A DNA stretch of 64,000 nt, taken from assembly GCA_021234155.1 (NCBI GenBank), contig JAJEKV010000233.1, forward strand, positions 496,001 through 560,000. Reading direction: 5' to 3'. The position numbers and the translations under genes were made by a program. Positions 20,290-31,400 of the stretch are shown piece after piece (position 1 is the first letter of the stretch; every line of letters begins with the position of its first letter). The notes under the pieces are model-generated. The model saw nothing but the letters and a program-made list of their open reading frames with translations. It did not search any database and was not told the origin of the DNA. The DNA is from Isoetes taiwanensis. Its lineage: Eukaryota; Streptophyta; Lycopodiopsida; Isoetales; Isoetaceae.

Positions 20290-22980
20290 ACACTCCACCT
20301 CATAAGCCTAGACTCCGAGAGACCAAGAGATGCTCTTCGATGCTTGGAAGAATGTAGCGAATGTGAGACGACTCTAAATGCCATCGCGCATGGTATCGTA
20401 TATTGTCAACAGAAATCAAGGCTGCGGAAGCCGCATTTGCACCCCCCGCATGAGTATCAAACCGTCGAGGATCAAGTCCCAGCATGTTCAGACACTCATA
20501 CCACCACTTTTTGGTTAAAGAGTAAGGAAGAGGATGAAGAGAATCAAGAGAAGAACGAAAGAGAGGGCCACCAGATTGGGGATCGGATGTCCGAAAAGCA
20601 CAAGAGTAAAGAAGGCGTTGAAGCAGATGGGCTGGGCAGAATGGAGTAAGCGTGCATGCAATCAAGACCTCCTTACCTACGCCTTGCTGGTCGCATTTGG
20701 ACTTGCAAATAAATAAAGAAGCATGTATCGAAAAGAAAGACAAGTCATGCCAATTCAAATGCAAGGCCTCAGAGATTTGTAAAAAAAAAACCCACAAAAC
20801 ATAATGAGATTAAATACACCTTCATAAGGCTCAGCCAATCAGCAGAAGGGAAAGCTAGAAGAACTATCAAGCTCCGCACATAGTTCGATGTCAAAGGAAG
20901 ATGGCTAGGTAACACGCGGAGTGGCTTAACAGACCAAAGTAGGAAATGATGATGAACAAGGAGAAGGCAAACCTACAAGGTTATGGAAAAACGAAATAGA
21001 GGCAGAAGCAACAGAAATTGATGAAACAGACTGATGAGAGCTCACCAAAGTGGCCAAGAATGAGGCCACATGGCCAGGTTTAGCAGGAAGGAAAGGAACA
21101 CCAAAGTTGGAACACCAATGGCGAAAAAGTCCCTAAGCAGAAGCATAGCGGTTCAAAGTTGAGGATGTGCGTGACTGAAAAATAGATGAGAATAAAGGAG
21201 CAACGTGGCCACCAGTAAATCTGCAAAATATCACAAGATATCTGGGAAATATACCGAGCAGAATGAATTAGAAAGATAAAAAACTTAGAGCCTGATAGGG
21301 CAGACGAAAATACTAAATATTGAATCAAGTGAAAAATTACAAGGAAGTGCAAAAAGAGCAACATGTTTGTGAACCCCCACGATTGAAGAAGAAGAAGAAG
21401 AAGAAGTTGCAGTAGATGATAACACCGGAGAGTTATCGGGAAAAAACCTAGAATTCATTACAAAAGGTTGTCAATGTGAGGGGCTAAAACAAACCAAAGG
21501 CCACCAAGGAGCAGAAGGCCATGAGAAAACAACAAGCGTAAGACGTGCTCTGCAAGAACGGGCATGGCTAAGAACATCAGAAATCACATAAGGAGGAGGG
21601 AAGCAATAATTATTGAACAAATGCCAATTGTAAGAAAAAACAATACGGAAGGGGAAAAAGTCCTTGGTATTGAATACTGGGAGCTTTGCATTAGTTGGAG
21701 AGGCAAACTGGTCAACATGATGTGGGCCCCAAAGAAGATCAAGTTGATGGAAAGCAGTCATAGATGAAGAGATTTCATCAAAATCTCTAATCTTAGAAAG
21801 ATAATCAGCCCATTCGTTTTCAGATCTTGGAACCCATATTGGCTCAAGCATGATGCGATGCTGGAAGCAAAAGATAAAGAGTTCCAAAGCAAGCAAGCGA
21901 AAGAGAGGAGCTTTTGAACCCCATTTGTGAAGAATGAATGAGACGTTTTAGTTATCGCCACGTGCCAGCACAGTAGTGTTATAGATGCCAGAGACGCACA
22001 CTTCAGGACCTGAAATAAAGCAAACAACTCCCTCCATGTAGAAGATTGGGAAGAAACTATCTTGGTGAACTATCCTACAAAGGAAACATCTTTGGAACCA
22101 GGAACTCTTAGCCATACCCCCCCAACCTTTATCACTAGCATCAAACCCAATAGTACGTTTTATAGGAATAGGCGACCAAAGAGGGGAACGGTCAAAACAT
22201 GAAATGACGAGTTTCCAGAAGCTTAATTCATGACGGGAAAAGACAGAAAGCTCAAAAGGGACATCCCAAAGATCAGCAGAACGTAAATCTAGATGAAGCG
22301 TAAAGGAAAGGCCGACACAAAGAAGACCAACCTCACCAAATATAAGGATTGAATAAAGCCAAGGAAGCGCGCAAGAAGCCAGCCAGTAACCAATGGAGCA
22401 TCTGACAAGAACCATGCCAGATATAACAATCTGTCTCTCTTGGCCATAGAGATGCGAAATAAATTCTCCTGGGTGTCAATAACAAAGCCAAGAAATAAGG
22501 TCGTATGAGCAATGCGAAGGCGACATTTCTTCCAAGCAATCAAGAAATCTGCATGATGAAGACGAGAAATAATGCGGATTTATAGAATCTCAGGTGAAGC
22601 TTGGCACATGAATAAAAGGTCGTCTACATAGGGAAGACAACGAATGCCTTGGGCATGTCAAAATCTAACTAATTGCCTGATGACTTTAGTGAAGACAAAA
22701 GGAGCAATGGCCAAGCCAAATGGGAGCATATTGAAATTATAGAAAAGACCTTCGAATTCAAAGCCCAGAAAAGTTCGATGTTGAGGCCAAATTGGAATGT
22801 GATGATATCCAGACTTCAAGTCCAAAGCGAAAAGAAAGTCGTTCGGTTGGCATATGTGGGACAAAAGTCCAAGGTTCTCATAATGAAATGCAGGAATAAT
22901 GAGCAACCACTTTGCTTTATAGTGCATCCATTGCTCCAACGATGTTGGAAAATGGCAGGAATCTTGGTAATTGTAGTATG
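20290..22980 (-). pseudogene. DIRS-order (tyrosine-recombinase) retrotransposon remnant: RT, RNase H, YR
   Basis: The - strand, read downwards, shows RT (22880-22670: FALDLKSGYHHIPIWPQHRT, LPFGLAIAPFVFTKVIRQLV), a connection (FLGFVIDTQENLFRISMAKR), and an RNase H of the DIRS/Ngaro type (TIGFDASDKGWGGMAKSSW; EGVVCFIS; then WVPRSENEWADYLSKIRDFD and DLLWGPHHVDQFASPTNAKL; ending SAPWWPL near 21490). A tyrosine recombinase lies at about 20800-20300 with DPRRFDTHAGGANAASAAL, YHARWHLESSHIRYI and EEHLLVSRSLGL. The HxxR box of the recombinase is reduced to THAGG, so its Arg is lost; HxxW and Tyr remain. No methyltransferase domain fits between RNase H and recombinase. Several frameshifts make it inactive. 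The + strand frames here are antisense. Confidence 0.8.
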
Positions 22981-22989
22981 GTATGACTC

Positions 22990-23865
22990 AGGCTACCCGC
23001 TGTCATGGGAGGCATTTCAGTTAAAGTTTTTGTTGGGGCTATGGGATATAGATCTTTAGCAAAAAGTTGTTGACTATCTACAACCTATTCTACCACAGAT
23101 ATTTTAGTATGGTTTATCATGAGAAGGTTAAGGAGTGCAAACTTGTGAACTCTATGTATAAGTTATTATTTGATACTGATATTCTTCCTCCTTAATAAGT
23201 GCCCCTTCAACTCCTTCCTCTTCAATGGTAGCAGATGTGGTCTTGGGCATGGGATAAGCTACTTCATCATGAAGTGGCAGTTCTTTGGTGGCAAATTCTT
23301 CATGTATTCGAGTTAAAGTGCTTGCCCACAAGTTTAACCCTAGAATATAAGATCAATGTCCAGTATGCAAGCGTGAGTCTGAGACCATTGAGCATTGTTT
23401 TTTTTTATGCGTGACCACCTCATACAGGTATGGGATTGCTTGTTCTCTCTTTTTCAAATTTTACTAATAAGTCAACAAGTGCTCTTGGCAATTTACCCAA
23501 GTATTGGGACGGAGTTACAAAGCTAGGTTTTTCATTTTGCAGCAGGATGGTTGCTTTGGACTATCTGAAAAAGATGAAGACTGGTAATTTTCAAAGGTTT
23601 GGATGTGGCAGATAATCGCGTTCTTTAAGAAGGTCAAGGTCACATTGCTAAGTCGTACCATTGTTCCTCACTTGCCCCCTGTAAGAGGCGATTGATCTTT
23701 GAGGAGTATTTGAAAGTGTTCTTATGCTTAGGTAGGTTGCTTCACTCGGCGAGTCTCTGCTTATTCCTATCTTTACACTTACACTTATATTTGATACTTT
23801 GATTAAATAAAGTTTGACGTTCTTCAACAGAAATAAAAATAAAAAAATTAACTTATTTATTTTTT
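22990..23865 (+). pseudogene. LINE 3' remnant with zf-RVT-type end
   Basis: The + strand encodes, in broken frames, SMYKLLFDTDILPP, VLWWQILHVFELKCLP and CPVCKRESETIEHCFF, the C-x2-C...E-x2-H-x-F pattern of the zinc-binding domain at the end of plant LINE ORF2. The sequence closes with AATAAAGTTTGACGTTC and an A-rich tail (AAATAAAAATAAAAAAA) at about 23830-23848. It abuts the RT end of the DIRS-like remnant and may have been inserted there. 5'-truncated. Confidence 0.65.
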
Positions 23866-24418
23866 ATGTGAGCTAGGATCTTCAGTGGATTTGCTAGAAT
23901 CTTTTCTCCAAGACATCATGGATGCACGGACTCAGTTATGTCCTTAAACATGACACTGCGATTAAAATGTATCATAATATATCATTGTTACAGTCTCTCA
24001 GCATACCTATTACTGCCAAGGTTCTTCCATCAAAAACCCTTTGGAGCGAGGGTTTTTTAATTCTAGTAGTAATATGCTTGCTGTATCCTTTGGTTGGCTC
24101 CCAATAGGGCAATTGGTCTCCACGGATGATAAATCATCTATTTTTTTTGATAACCGAAAGGCCCTCAACAAAGGTCTTATCCATTTTTGCTCTTTCGCTT
24201 TTTTCGCTTGTCAAACCTTTTCGGCATATTTTCCTTTGCGCCAATTCTCCCCATTGTATCTCCACTGATTTTTCAAGTTCCCAAATCAATGGGACCTCTT
24301 CTCGGATATTACGAATGCATGATCGTTCAACAATTTGGCCCGTGAAGTTTTCAAATGGAGAGCATAAGGTTATTCTTAGAAGGTCAAAATTCTATTTCTC
24401 GTGTAAGCAAATCTAGAA

Positions 24419-24608
24419 GGGCAAAAGTATGCTGGTGGGTTACAAATAAACGCGACGCAGCACCCAGCACCCAGCACTTTCCAGCACCCAGCACTTTCCA
24501 GCACTTTGCACCCAGCACTTTCCAGCAGTTTTCAGCACTTTCCAGCAGGGGTGCTAAAAGCATGCGTCCGGACGCGTGCTTTTGCACCCCACCAGCATAC
24601 TTTTGCCC
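24419..24608. mobile_element. 190-bp MITE with 21-bp perfect terminal inverted repeats
   Basis: The left end GGGCAAAAGTATGCTGGTGG and the right end CCACCAGCATACTTTTGCCC are exact reverse complements (21 bp with the next G/C). AGAA flanks both sides (24415-24418 and 24609-24612), a possible 4-bp target duplication. The interior is a minisatellite of CCAGCACTTT units (24460-24545), followed by a 43-bp near-palindrome (24548-24590) with TGCGTCCGGACGC at its centre. It has no coding capacity; the superfamily of the driving transposase is undetermined. Confidence 0.85.
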
Positions 24609-24699
24609 AGAACCTGATAGTCTAGGGTAAATCTAACTGCCTTGAAATATTTTCTACGCCATAGTCACACCATAAGCACTGTTATGTTCATAAACACTA

Positions 24700-25243
24700 G
24701 AGGAGATGCTCTTATGCAGCAGGTCACGGTTCAAATACGACCAACTGGTCCTTAAACCTGCCATATGTACTGGACAATCACATGCAAAACAACTCCTAGC
24801 ATATCATGCCTAGATAGTGGATTGACTTCCATGTGATATGTAAAATAAAGTGAAGCAGAATTGGCTTCAATGTGATATGTAAAATAAAGCGAAGTAGAAT
24901 GTACTCATGATATGATGATGAATAGAATGACGTCCTTCAATATAAAAAAATAATTTTGAGTATACCACAATATTCCACCTCTAGACATGAAACAAAGGGC
25001 AAACCAAAGATTTCAAACCCACATGAAACAGAATGAAACAAATTCAAATAGTAGAACCAAAATTTTAAATGGTATAGTGGTGCCGCCTAGAGGTCAACTA
25101 ACATTTTAAAACAAAAAAGAATTTCCAACTACGTCATGATAGTCTATACCCCAGCAAACTACTGATTCTCACTACTCCAAGCAAGCAAACTACTGATTCT
25201 CACTGTAAAGTCTCAGGCATTATAGATAGATAGATAGATCCAA
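24700..25243. other. 5' flank of the Nudix/DPP-III gene
   Basis: No ORF is supported. A TAGATAGATAGATAGATC microsatellite lies at 25223-25240, immediately before the ATG at 25244. No convincing TATA box was fixed. Confidence 0.35.
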
Positions 25244-27084
25244 ATGGCGGACGAAGAATGTTTTGACGTTCTAACAAAAGAGGGCATCCGCACAGGCATC
25301 AGCAAGCCTAGGTTTGTACCATCATCGGATAACTAATTTAATCTTAAGCTCTAGATTATATAACTCATCTTTGCAAATGCGCCTCAATTTGCAGATCATT
25401 GGTGCATAAAGATGGGGATTATCATAAGGCGGTTCATGTCCGGATCTTTGCGTAAAAAAGCAGTGGCGAACTTGCGTAAACGAGCCGATTGCAAAGACAT
25501 GTGGCGGGATTATGGGACATTTCTAGTGCAGGTCACATTTTGCAGGAGACACATCCCCGATCACCGCAAGGTAGCAATATCACAATCCTTGATGTTTGTC
25601 CCGATCCGAAATAAGGCATTGGCGTCAACCAATGAGGAATTAACATCTTAAGCGGGGAGGGAATTGGAGGAAGAGCTTGGATTGGTATTTCCATCCGATG
25701 CATTTGAGATGCTTTTGTGTTTCTTCAGAATGGTATGCCCAAACATGGAATAGAGTTTGTAGCTGAGACCTCGAAAGTCATGCATTGATTTTTTCTATAC
25801 AGCATTATTAATGATGGAACATTTATCAACAATGAATATGATGACGTATACTTGGTCACTATTCTCGATCCTATCCCATTGGAGGCTTTCATGCTTCAGG
25901 TAATTTTCAAAGATAGCACACTAGTGCTTCTGTATGGGTGATGTGTTGCTTTTGCAATTCACAATTTCAGTATTTGGTTTTCTCATCTTTGTATCTTTGG
26001 TCCACGTGTATGTTATGGATTCCATATATGATAGACTTGTCAGCAAACAGGTTGGATATGGGATTGATCCTCATTCTTATTGTTAGAGTTTATCCGCTAT
26101 TGAAAAAGGGTCATCACATATTGTAGTTAATAATTTTGTTTCGACAGGCATGCATCCTTGTTTTCCTATCCCATATTATCATTCTAATGATCTTTCCTAT
26201 CATCCTATAGAGATGTTCATTGAGTGGTAGAGAGGTCAATTGCCAAAGTGGTATCTTCTCGGTAGCATTTTGAGATGGTCTAGTGCTTGGTGATCCGTGT
26301 CCTTGTCATCATCCGTGCAGGATTTTGCTTCCATTAAGTTTCGTAATCCCAAATGAACTTCGTGAAGTCCACCCAATTAGTGTAAGTTGTGCGGTCAAGT
26401 ACATGGTTAGAGGGAAACCTGGCGATCTACATCGGCCATTGTGAATGAATCGAATCAACCGAATTTGAAAGCAAAAACTTCCAGAATAACAAAAGATCAA
26501 GTATTAATAACCTCTACTCAGGTTGGCGGAAATCTTGAGTAACAAACACTTTTACTTGACAGTTTGCATGAAATATACTTCTATAGGCGATCTGAACAAA
26601 AACCACCAACTGTAGCGAGAAGCAAAAACTCACATTGAATTCTCTAAGTTTAGTCTAGAACTCGCCCAAAAGATGCATTTTTGTTTAAGATCTCTTCTCT
26701 TTGGTCAGACCTTTCATTGTGAAGTTTGAGCCTCCGGCTCTCCATTTTTGGTGACAAAGACACCTAGACGACCAATCCAAAGAGGTTCTCAAGTGCCTAC
26801 TTTAGTATGAATGCTTGTCTTCTATGTCCATTGAGAATGCTACCATTATTAGAGATGGATATATGCATGGGCATGGTCCCTTGATATTTTTATTATATGC
26901 CGATTAAGTAATATTGCTTATGTGTCCAGATGTTTGTAATTTTTATGCAGGATTCGGAAGTGTCAATGGTGAAATACATGCATTGGAAGGAATATGAAGA
27001 AGTTTTAAGGGCAAAGGATTCTGGTTATGTTCCATATGATGTCGATGGTACATATGGGTATCTTTTTTCAACTATAAAGAAAAG
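25244..27084 (+). pseudogene. NUDT3: Nudix-domain exons of the NUDT3-like gene, partly degenerate
   Basis: Five exons are visible. Exon 1 (25244-25311) starts MADEECFDVLTKEGIRTG. Exon 2 (25395-25570) reads SLVHKDGDYHKAVHV and, after frame changes, RADCKDM, LWDISSAGHI and AGDTSPITAR. Exon 3 (about 25653-25731) has RELEEELGLVFPSDAFEM. Exon 4 (25803-25899) has NDGTFINNEYDDVYLVTILD. Exon 5 (26951-27084) has DSEVSMVKYMHWKEY and VDGTYGYLFSTIKKR. The GHISAGD...RELEEELG Nudix box, which binds the metal and diphosphate substrate, is recognisable. Exon 2 contains two in-frame TAA codons and at least three single-base frameshifts. Exon 3 has one more, and its end does not join exon 4 in phase. As sequenced the Nudix domain cannot be translated whole, although exons 4-5 are clean and join the downstream exons. 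Confidence 0.75.
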
Positions 27085-27120
27085 GTAATCTCAACTTCAG
27101 TCGTCTAGTGTCTCCCTAGT

Positions 27121-27260
27121 GCAGTGCCTATGAAAGTCTCTAGAAAGATAAAGCGAGAAGCAAAGAAAATGCATAAACAGTTATTTAAGAGAGAAAACAA
27201 GACCGGCACCACCTCCTTTTTGCACCTGCAGCTAGAAAAGAACGAAGATTTCATAAGCTT
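27121..27260 (+). pseudogene. Fragment of the LINE family with KSxITSYF-like C-terminus
   Basis: A short frame reads PMKVSRKIKREAKKMHKQLF and KRENKTGTTSF. It matches the basic C-terminal peptide found at 38540-38670, 41560-41698, 44236-44330 (- strand) and 63750-63860. It starts 36 bases after a splice donor of the host gene and is intronic. Confidence 0.55.
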
Positions 27261-27508
27261 CTACGAGAATTGGAACACAAGAAGTCAAGGATTATCTACA
27301 ATAGTAAATGCATTTTGGAAAACATGCATAATAGTGCAAGTTAAAATTGTCCTCAAGGACAAGAGAATTTATTATATGATATTAGGCTTTTGAGCTCATT
27401 GCTAAGCACATAAATCAGAGATTTGAAGGTCTGAACTGTTGGCTAAGTCTGCCAGAGGTCAATACCTACTATCATGGCTTGTTTAGGACCGAAATACCTT
27501 TATCCATC

Positions 27509-27757
27509 TGAAAGACTCAAAGATTTTCAATGAATTGAAAATAGAGAGAAGATACAAATGATTAGCCTTACTTCGACTCACAACTGGATAAACTAACTAT
27601 CAGCGTGACTATGGCTTATAAAGTCTTGCCATGTCAGCAACAAACAGACATGCTCTATGCCACATCAGCAGGCATGACTATGAATCATCATGATATGCCA
27701 TGTCAGCATCAAGCATGCGTGCCTAGTCATCATCACACAGAATACAGTATTCTAACA
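27509..27757 (-). repeat. Copia 3' LTR (left on the + strand)
   Basis: Starts TGAAAGACTCAAAG and ends GTATTCTAACA. It carries ATGCCATGTCAGCA motifs that recur within the LTR and also in the nested solo LTR at 30433-30630, so the two families are related. Confidence 0.9.
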
Positions 27758-27849
27758 TCCCCCCTGATGACTAGCACACCTAAGAGCTATGCAAACAAAA
27801 ATTCATCCCCCCTGAGATGATAGCCGAGGTCGAATATGTAATATTTCCT

Positions 27850-29976
27850 TCATCTTCTGAAAATGCTTTCCTGCTAAAGGCTTAGTGAAGCCATCAGCTG
27901 CTTGATCATGAGTAGAGCAATATAGAAGGGAGAGAGAACCATTATCAAGTCATTTCACGCATTACAAAGCGAGTTTGATATCCATATGTTTAATTTGAAG
28001 ATGGCCTTTGTAATCTTTAACATGATAAAGAGCACCACTATTATCACAATGAGCAGATGCGGGTTTAATAGATATACATAAAATCTTCATATAGATGAAC
28101 AAGCCACGGCATTTCTTGTGCAAATCATACAAAGAGCCTTGAGTTACGCTTGATAGTACTAATGCTAGTAGTGGCTTGTTTCTTTGAAGACCAAGTTATT
28201 GGATTCCCTCCAAAGAATGATACATAATAGCGATTGAGACATCTTCGATGATCAAGATCTGTGGAGGCCATATCGAATCGAAAAGAAAACTAACTTAGGA
28301 TCACTGTGCCTAAGATACAAAACTCCTTACGTTTTAGTGCCTTGTAAATATCGAGTGGGTCTTAGCCGCTTTCCAATGAGGTCGCTTGGGATGTTGCATG
28401 AACCGAGTAAGAACTCCAAGCTGCATAGACAATATCGGTCGAGAATGAGTCGGGATACAATAAAGCTCCAACAAGTCGTCTATAGGGGTAGGATCAAACA
28501 TCTTCATGATCGATTCAAGAGTAAGCTTTTGACCAATGTCACATGGTAAAAGTGAAGGCTTGCAATCTGTCATATGAAATCTATCCAAAAGTTCCAAAAT
28601 ATATTTCATGTTGAGTGATATGAAGACCAAGAGAAGTCCGCCAAACCTCAAGGCCAAGACAAGAATGCATAAGACCCAAATCGGTGACTTCAAATTGTTG
28701 AGTGAGAATCTCTTTGGTTTGAGAAATTAAGTGTCAAAGATCCCCTGTTATGATTGTGTCATCAACATACAAATGTAATAGTAAAACAGAGACACCTTCA
28801 AAGTTGTAGTAGAGATTAGGATGCGCTTTCGAGATCTCTCGGTAACCCATAGAGAGAAGAAAGGAATTAATCTTCATATGCCAACAAGCGAGGTGCCCGC
28901 TTCAAGCCATATAAACTCTTCTTCAATTTACAAACAAAATCGGGATGAACCTTATCCTTGAATCCGTGGGCTGCTGATATAGAGTTCTTCTTGTAAGTCC
29001 CCATTTAAGAATGCGATTTAAAATCAAGTTGATAAAGAGGCCAGTCTTTATGAGCTGCAAGAGCCAAGATTGCCCTTAATGTATCCAATCGAACGACTGG
29101 TGCAAAAACCTCATTAAAATCAAACCCTTCTTGTTGAGTATAACCCTTGGCTACCAACCGTGCCTTGTGCTTTGAGAGTGTGCCATCTGAATGATACTTG
29201 GTCCGAAAAACCCACTTAGCACCAATAATATTGTGATTGAGTGGCTTAGGTACTAATTCCCATGTTTGTTGCTTTTGTAACATGTCAATCTCATCCTGCA
29301 TAGCTTGTACCCAGTGAGAAGATTTGGCAGCTTCTGTGTAAGTTGTAGGATCAGTGTCATGAAGAACTTGGGCCATTAAAGCATAATTACAAGAATAGTG
29401 AATTGGAGGAAGATTGGCAATACGTTGAGATCTTCGAAGTGATGAATTTTGTGTGTCAAGTATATCAGTTGAGGATGAAGAAACATCAGGAACTGGAGAC
29501 TGATAATCAAGAGGTAAAAAATCACTGTAGGGATCAGATGACTGAGATACAGATTTGCCAGAATCAGAGCCTTGAGATGGTGAAAAATCAGAAAGAGGAA
29601 TAATAATATTGGAAGAAACTGGTGTGGATTCAGAAAGACTCCCTGATATTTGAGCATTAGAAGTTTGAGAAACAGAACCAACTTCAAATTGATTACATAT
29701 AACCGTGTCATAATCAACCTCATGAGATTGATAGAAATCAGTGGAATAAACAGCATCTTCCACAAAGTTAAGACTTCTTGAAGCAAATACACGCTTTGTA
29801 ACTGGATCATAACATCTCCAAGCTTTCATGTTGTCTTGATAGCCAATAAAAATAACTTTTGTGGCTTCGGCCGCAAGTTTACCATTCTTTTGAAGAATTT
29901 CTCTTGGAACGAGAGTAAAAAAGCCAAATGACCCAAAGACCTTGAAATGGGAAACATCCGGCTTTACACCATACAA
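27850..29976 (-). pseudogene. Copia integrase tail, reverse transcriptase and RNase H
   Basis: A 323-codon frame (29976-29005) starts MYGVKPDVSHFKVFGSFGFF and GYQDNMKAWRCYDP (integrase C-terminal region), passes a Ser/Pro-rich linker, and enters RT with WVQAMQDEIDMLQKQQTWEL, GAKWVFRTKYHSDGTLSKHK and QQEGFDFNEVFAPVVRLDTL. It stops at KSHS, after which RT continues in broken frames; LLHLYVDDTIITGD near 28790-28750 is the YVDD catalytic core. RNase H follows, with a recognisable Copia C-terminal region down to about 28000. The element's RT would copy its RNA in cytoplasmic particles; here the frames are too broken to do so. Confidence 0.85.
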
Positions 29977-30042
29977 AGCCTCAAAAGGAGTCTTGATCCC
30001 TAATGATTTTGTAGGAGCCCTATTTGAAACATAGGCTGAAGA

Positions 30043-31400
30043 TTAAAACAACTTACGCCCAAACTGTGGAGGTAACTGTTTGTGCTTCAACATACTTCGA
30101 GCTAGATCCATGAGTGTTCTATTCTTGCGTTCTGCAACACCATTCTGAGGATGAGCATAGGGAACAATAAGCTCCCTATGAATACCTTTGGATTTGAGAT
30201 AATCCTCAAACTCTTGAGAAAGATACTCTCGTGCATTATCTGTCCTGATCTTCTTAATTGTTGTGGACAACTCATTCTCCACCAAATGACTGAAAGTTAA
30301 GAATTGAGAGAAAGCTTGAGATTTAAACTTAATAGGATACACCCATGTGTACCTACTAAAGTCATCAACAAATACCATGAAATACCTGCTTCCACCATAT
30401 GATTCAATAGGAAGATAACACATATCAGAATGTGAAGATATGACTGGATATGAATAGGATGAAGACTGCAAGGATAGAATGAGATAGACGATCTAGCTAG
30501 TCTAGTGAGTGAACTCTGAATGAAAAACAATGAAGCGTGACTATGGCTTTATAGGAGAGCCATGTCAGCAACACCTAGGTGGCATGCCTAGTCATCTATG
30601 AATAGACACGTGACATGTGTCTTGCTAACAGAATGTATAAGTTCCAAAGGTTTTTGAGCACGAAATTCTGCTTGAGAAGAATAAGGAGCTTGGACTTGCT
30701 TGCCAAGTCTGCAAGCATGACAATCAAGATCTTGAGCTTTAAATGTAGGTAAACCTTTAACCATTTGATATTTAGATGCTGTTACCAAAGCAGAATGAGC
30801 AACATGTCCATACCGTGCATGCCAAAGAGAATCTGAAGATTGAGAAACTGCTGCAGAGAGTGAAGACTGAGTATCAGGTAGTTTTGATGAAGAGGTAGTT
30901 TTGATGAAGAGGAAGACGCTTTGGGAAGAACATATAACCCTTCATTATTGAGATAACCTTTGGCAATAGGCCCAAGACTTGAAAGATCTACAAAATCTAG
31001 TGGATTTTTGTGGAGAATATGAACGAATCCACCTGTGAATAAAACTGAATAGCCCTTCTTCCTATCAAATTCACTGATACTTAAGAGATTTACAAACAAA
31101 CCAGGAACTAGAACAACATCTTCAAGTTTGAGTGTAAGGCAATTTTCGGTTTGGAACCGAGCAATTGCCTTTTCCTTTGATTTCGCTAGATTACCATCGA
31201 CCATTCGAACTATGGTAGTATCATGAGGAATTATGGTGTCAAACATTTGAGACTTCCCCGCAAAATGTTTTTGTGGCAGCAGAATCAAGTAACCAAACAT
31301 CTTCATCAAAATGCTCACCGCAACATTGAGAAAACCAAGCTCAAAATCTCCAAAAAAATATGAGATATATTGGCACTTGTTTCTTGCTTGGAAGAAATTG
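30043..31400 (-). pseudogene. Copia protease to integrase region, split by a nested LTR
   Basis: The - strand shows the protease/gag-pre-integrase stretch (31200-30800: LTLKLEDVVLVPGLFVNLLS, GYSVLFTGGFVHIL) and DLDCHACRLGKQVQAPY with KPLELIHS at about 30640. After the nested LTR the integrase core resumes: DMCYLPIESYGGSRYFMVFV, DDFSRYTWVYPIKFKS, KIRTDNAREYLSQEFEDYL and PYAHPQNGVAERKNRTLMDL, giving the D, D and E of the DDE core. The interruption falls exactly between HS and DMCYLP, one contiguous motif in intact copies. Confidence 0.85.
30433..30630. mobile_element. Nested 198-bp solo LTR with GAATG target duplication
   Basis: The insert begins TGAAGATATGACTGG and ends GTGTCTTGCTAACA, and GAATG flanks both sides (30428-30432 and 30631-30635). 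It resembles the host element's LTR in places (GCGTGACTATGGCTT, GCCATGTCAGCAACA) but is a different family. It is a solo LTR left by recombination of a Copia element that jumped into this Copia. Confidence 0.9.

Noticed and set aside
20227-20649. 140-codon + strand ORF
   Set aside because: Antisense to the tyrosine-recombinase domain.
22673-23059. 128-codon + strand ORF
   Set aside because: Antisense to the DIRS-like RT motifs.
24700-24760. tRNA or SINE head near GGTTCAAATACGACC
   Set aside because: Only a B-box-like word; no A box at the right distance and no stem pairing.
29403-29603. Glu-rich + strand ORF
   Set aside because: Antisense to the Copia pol linker.
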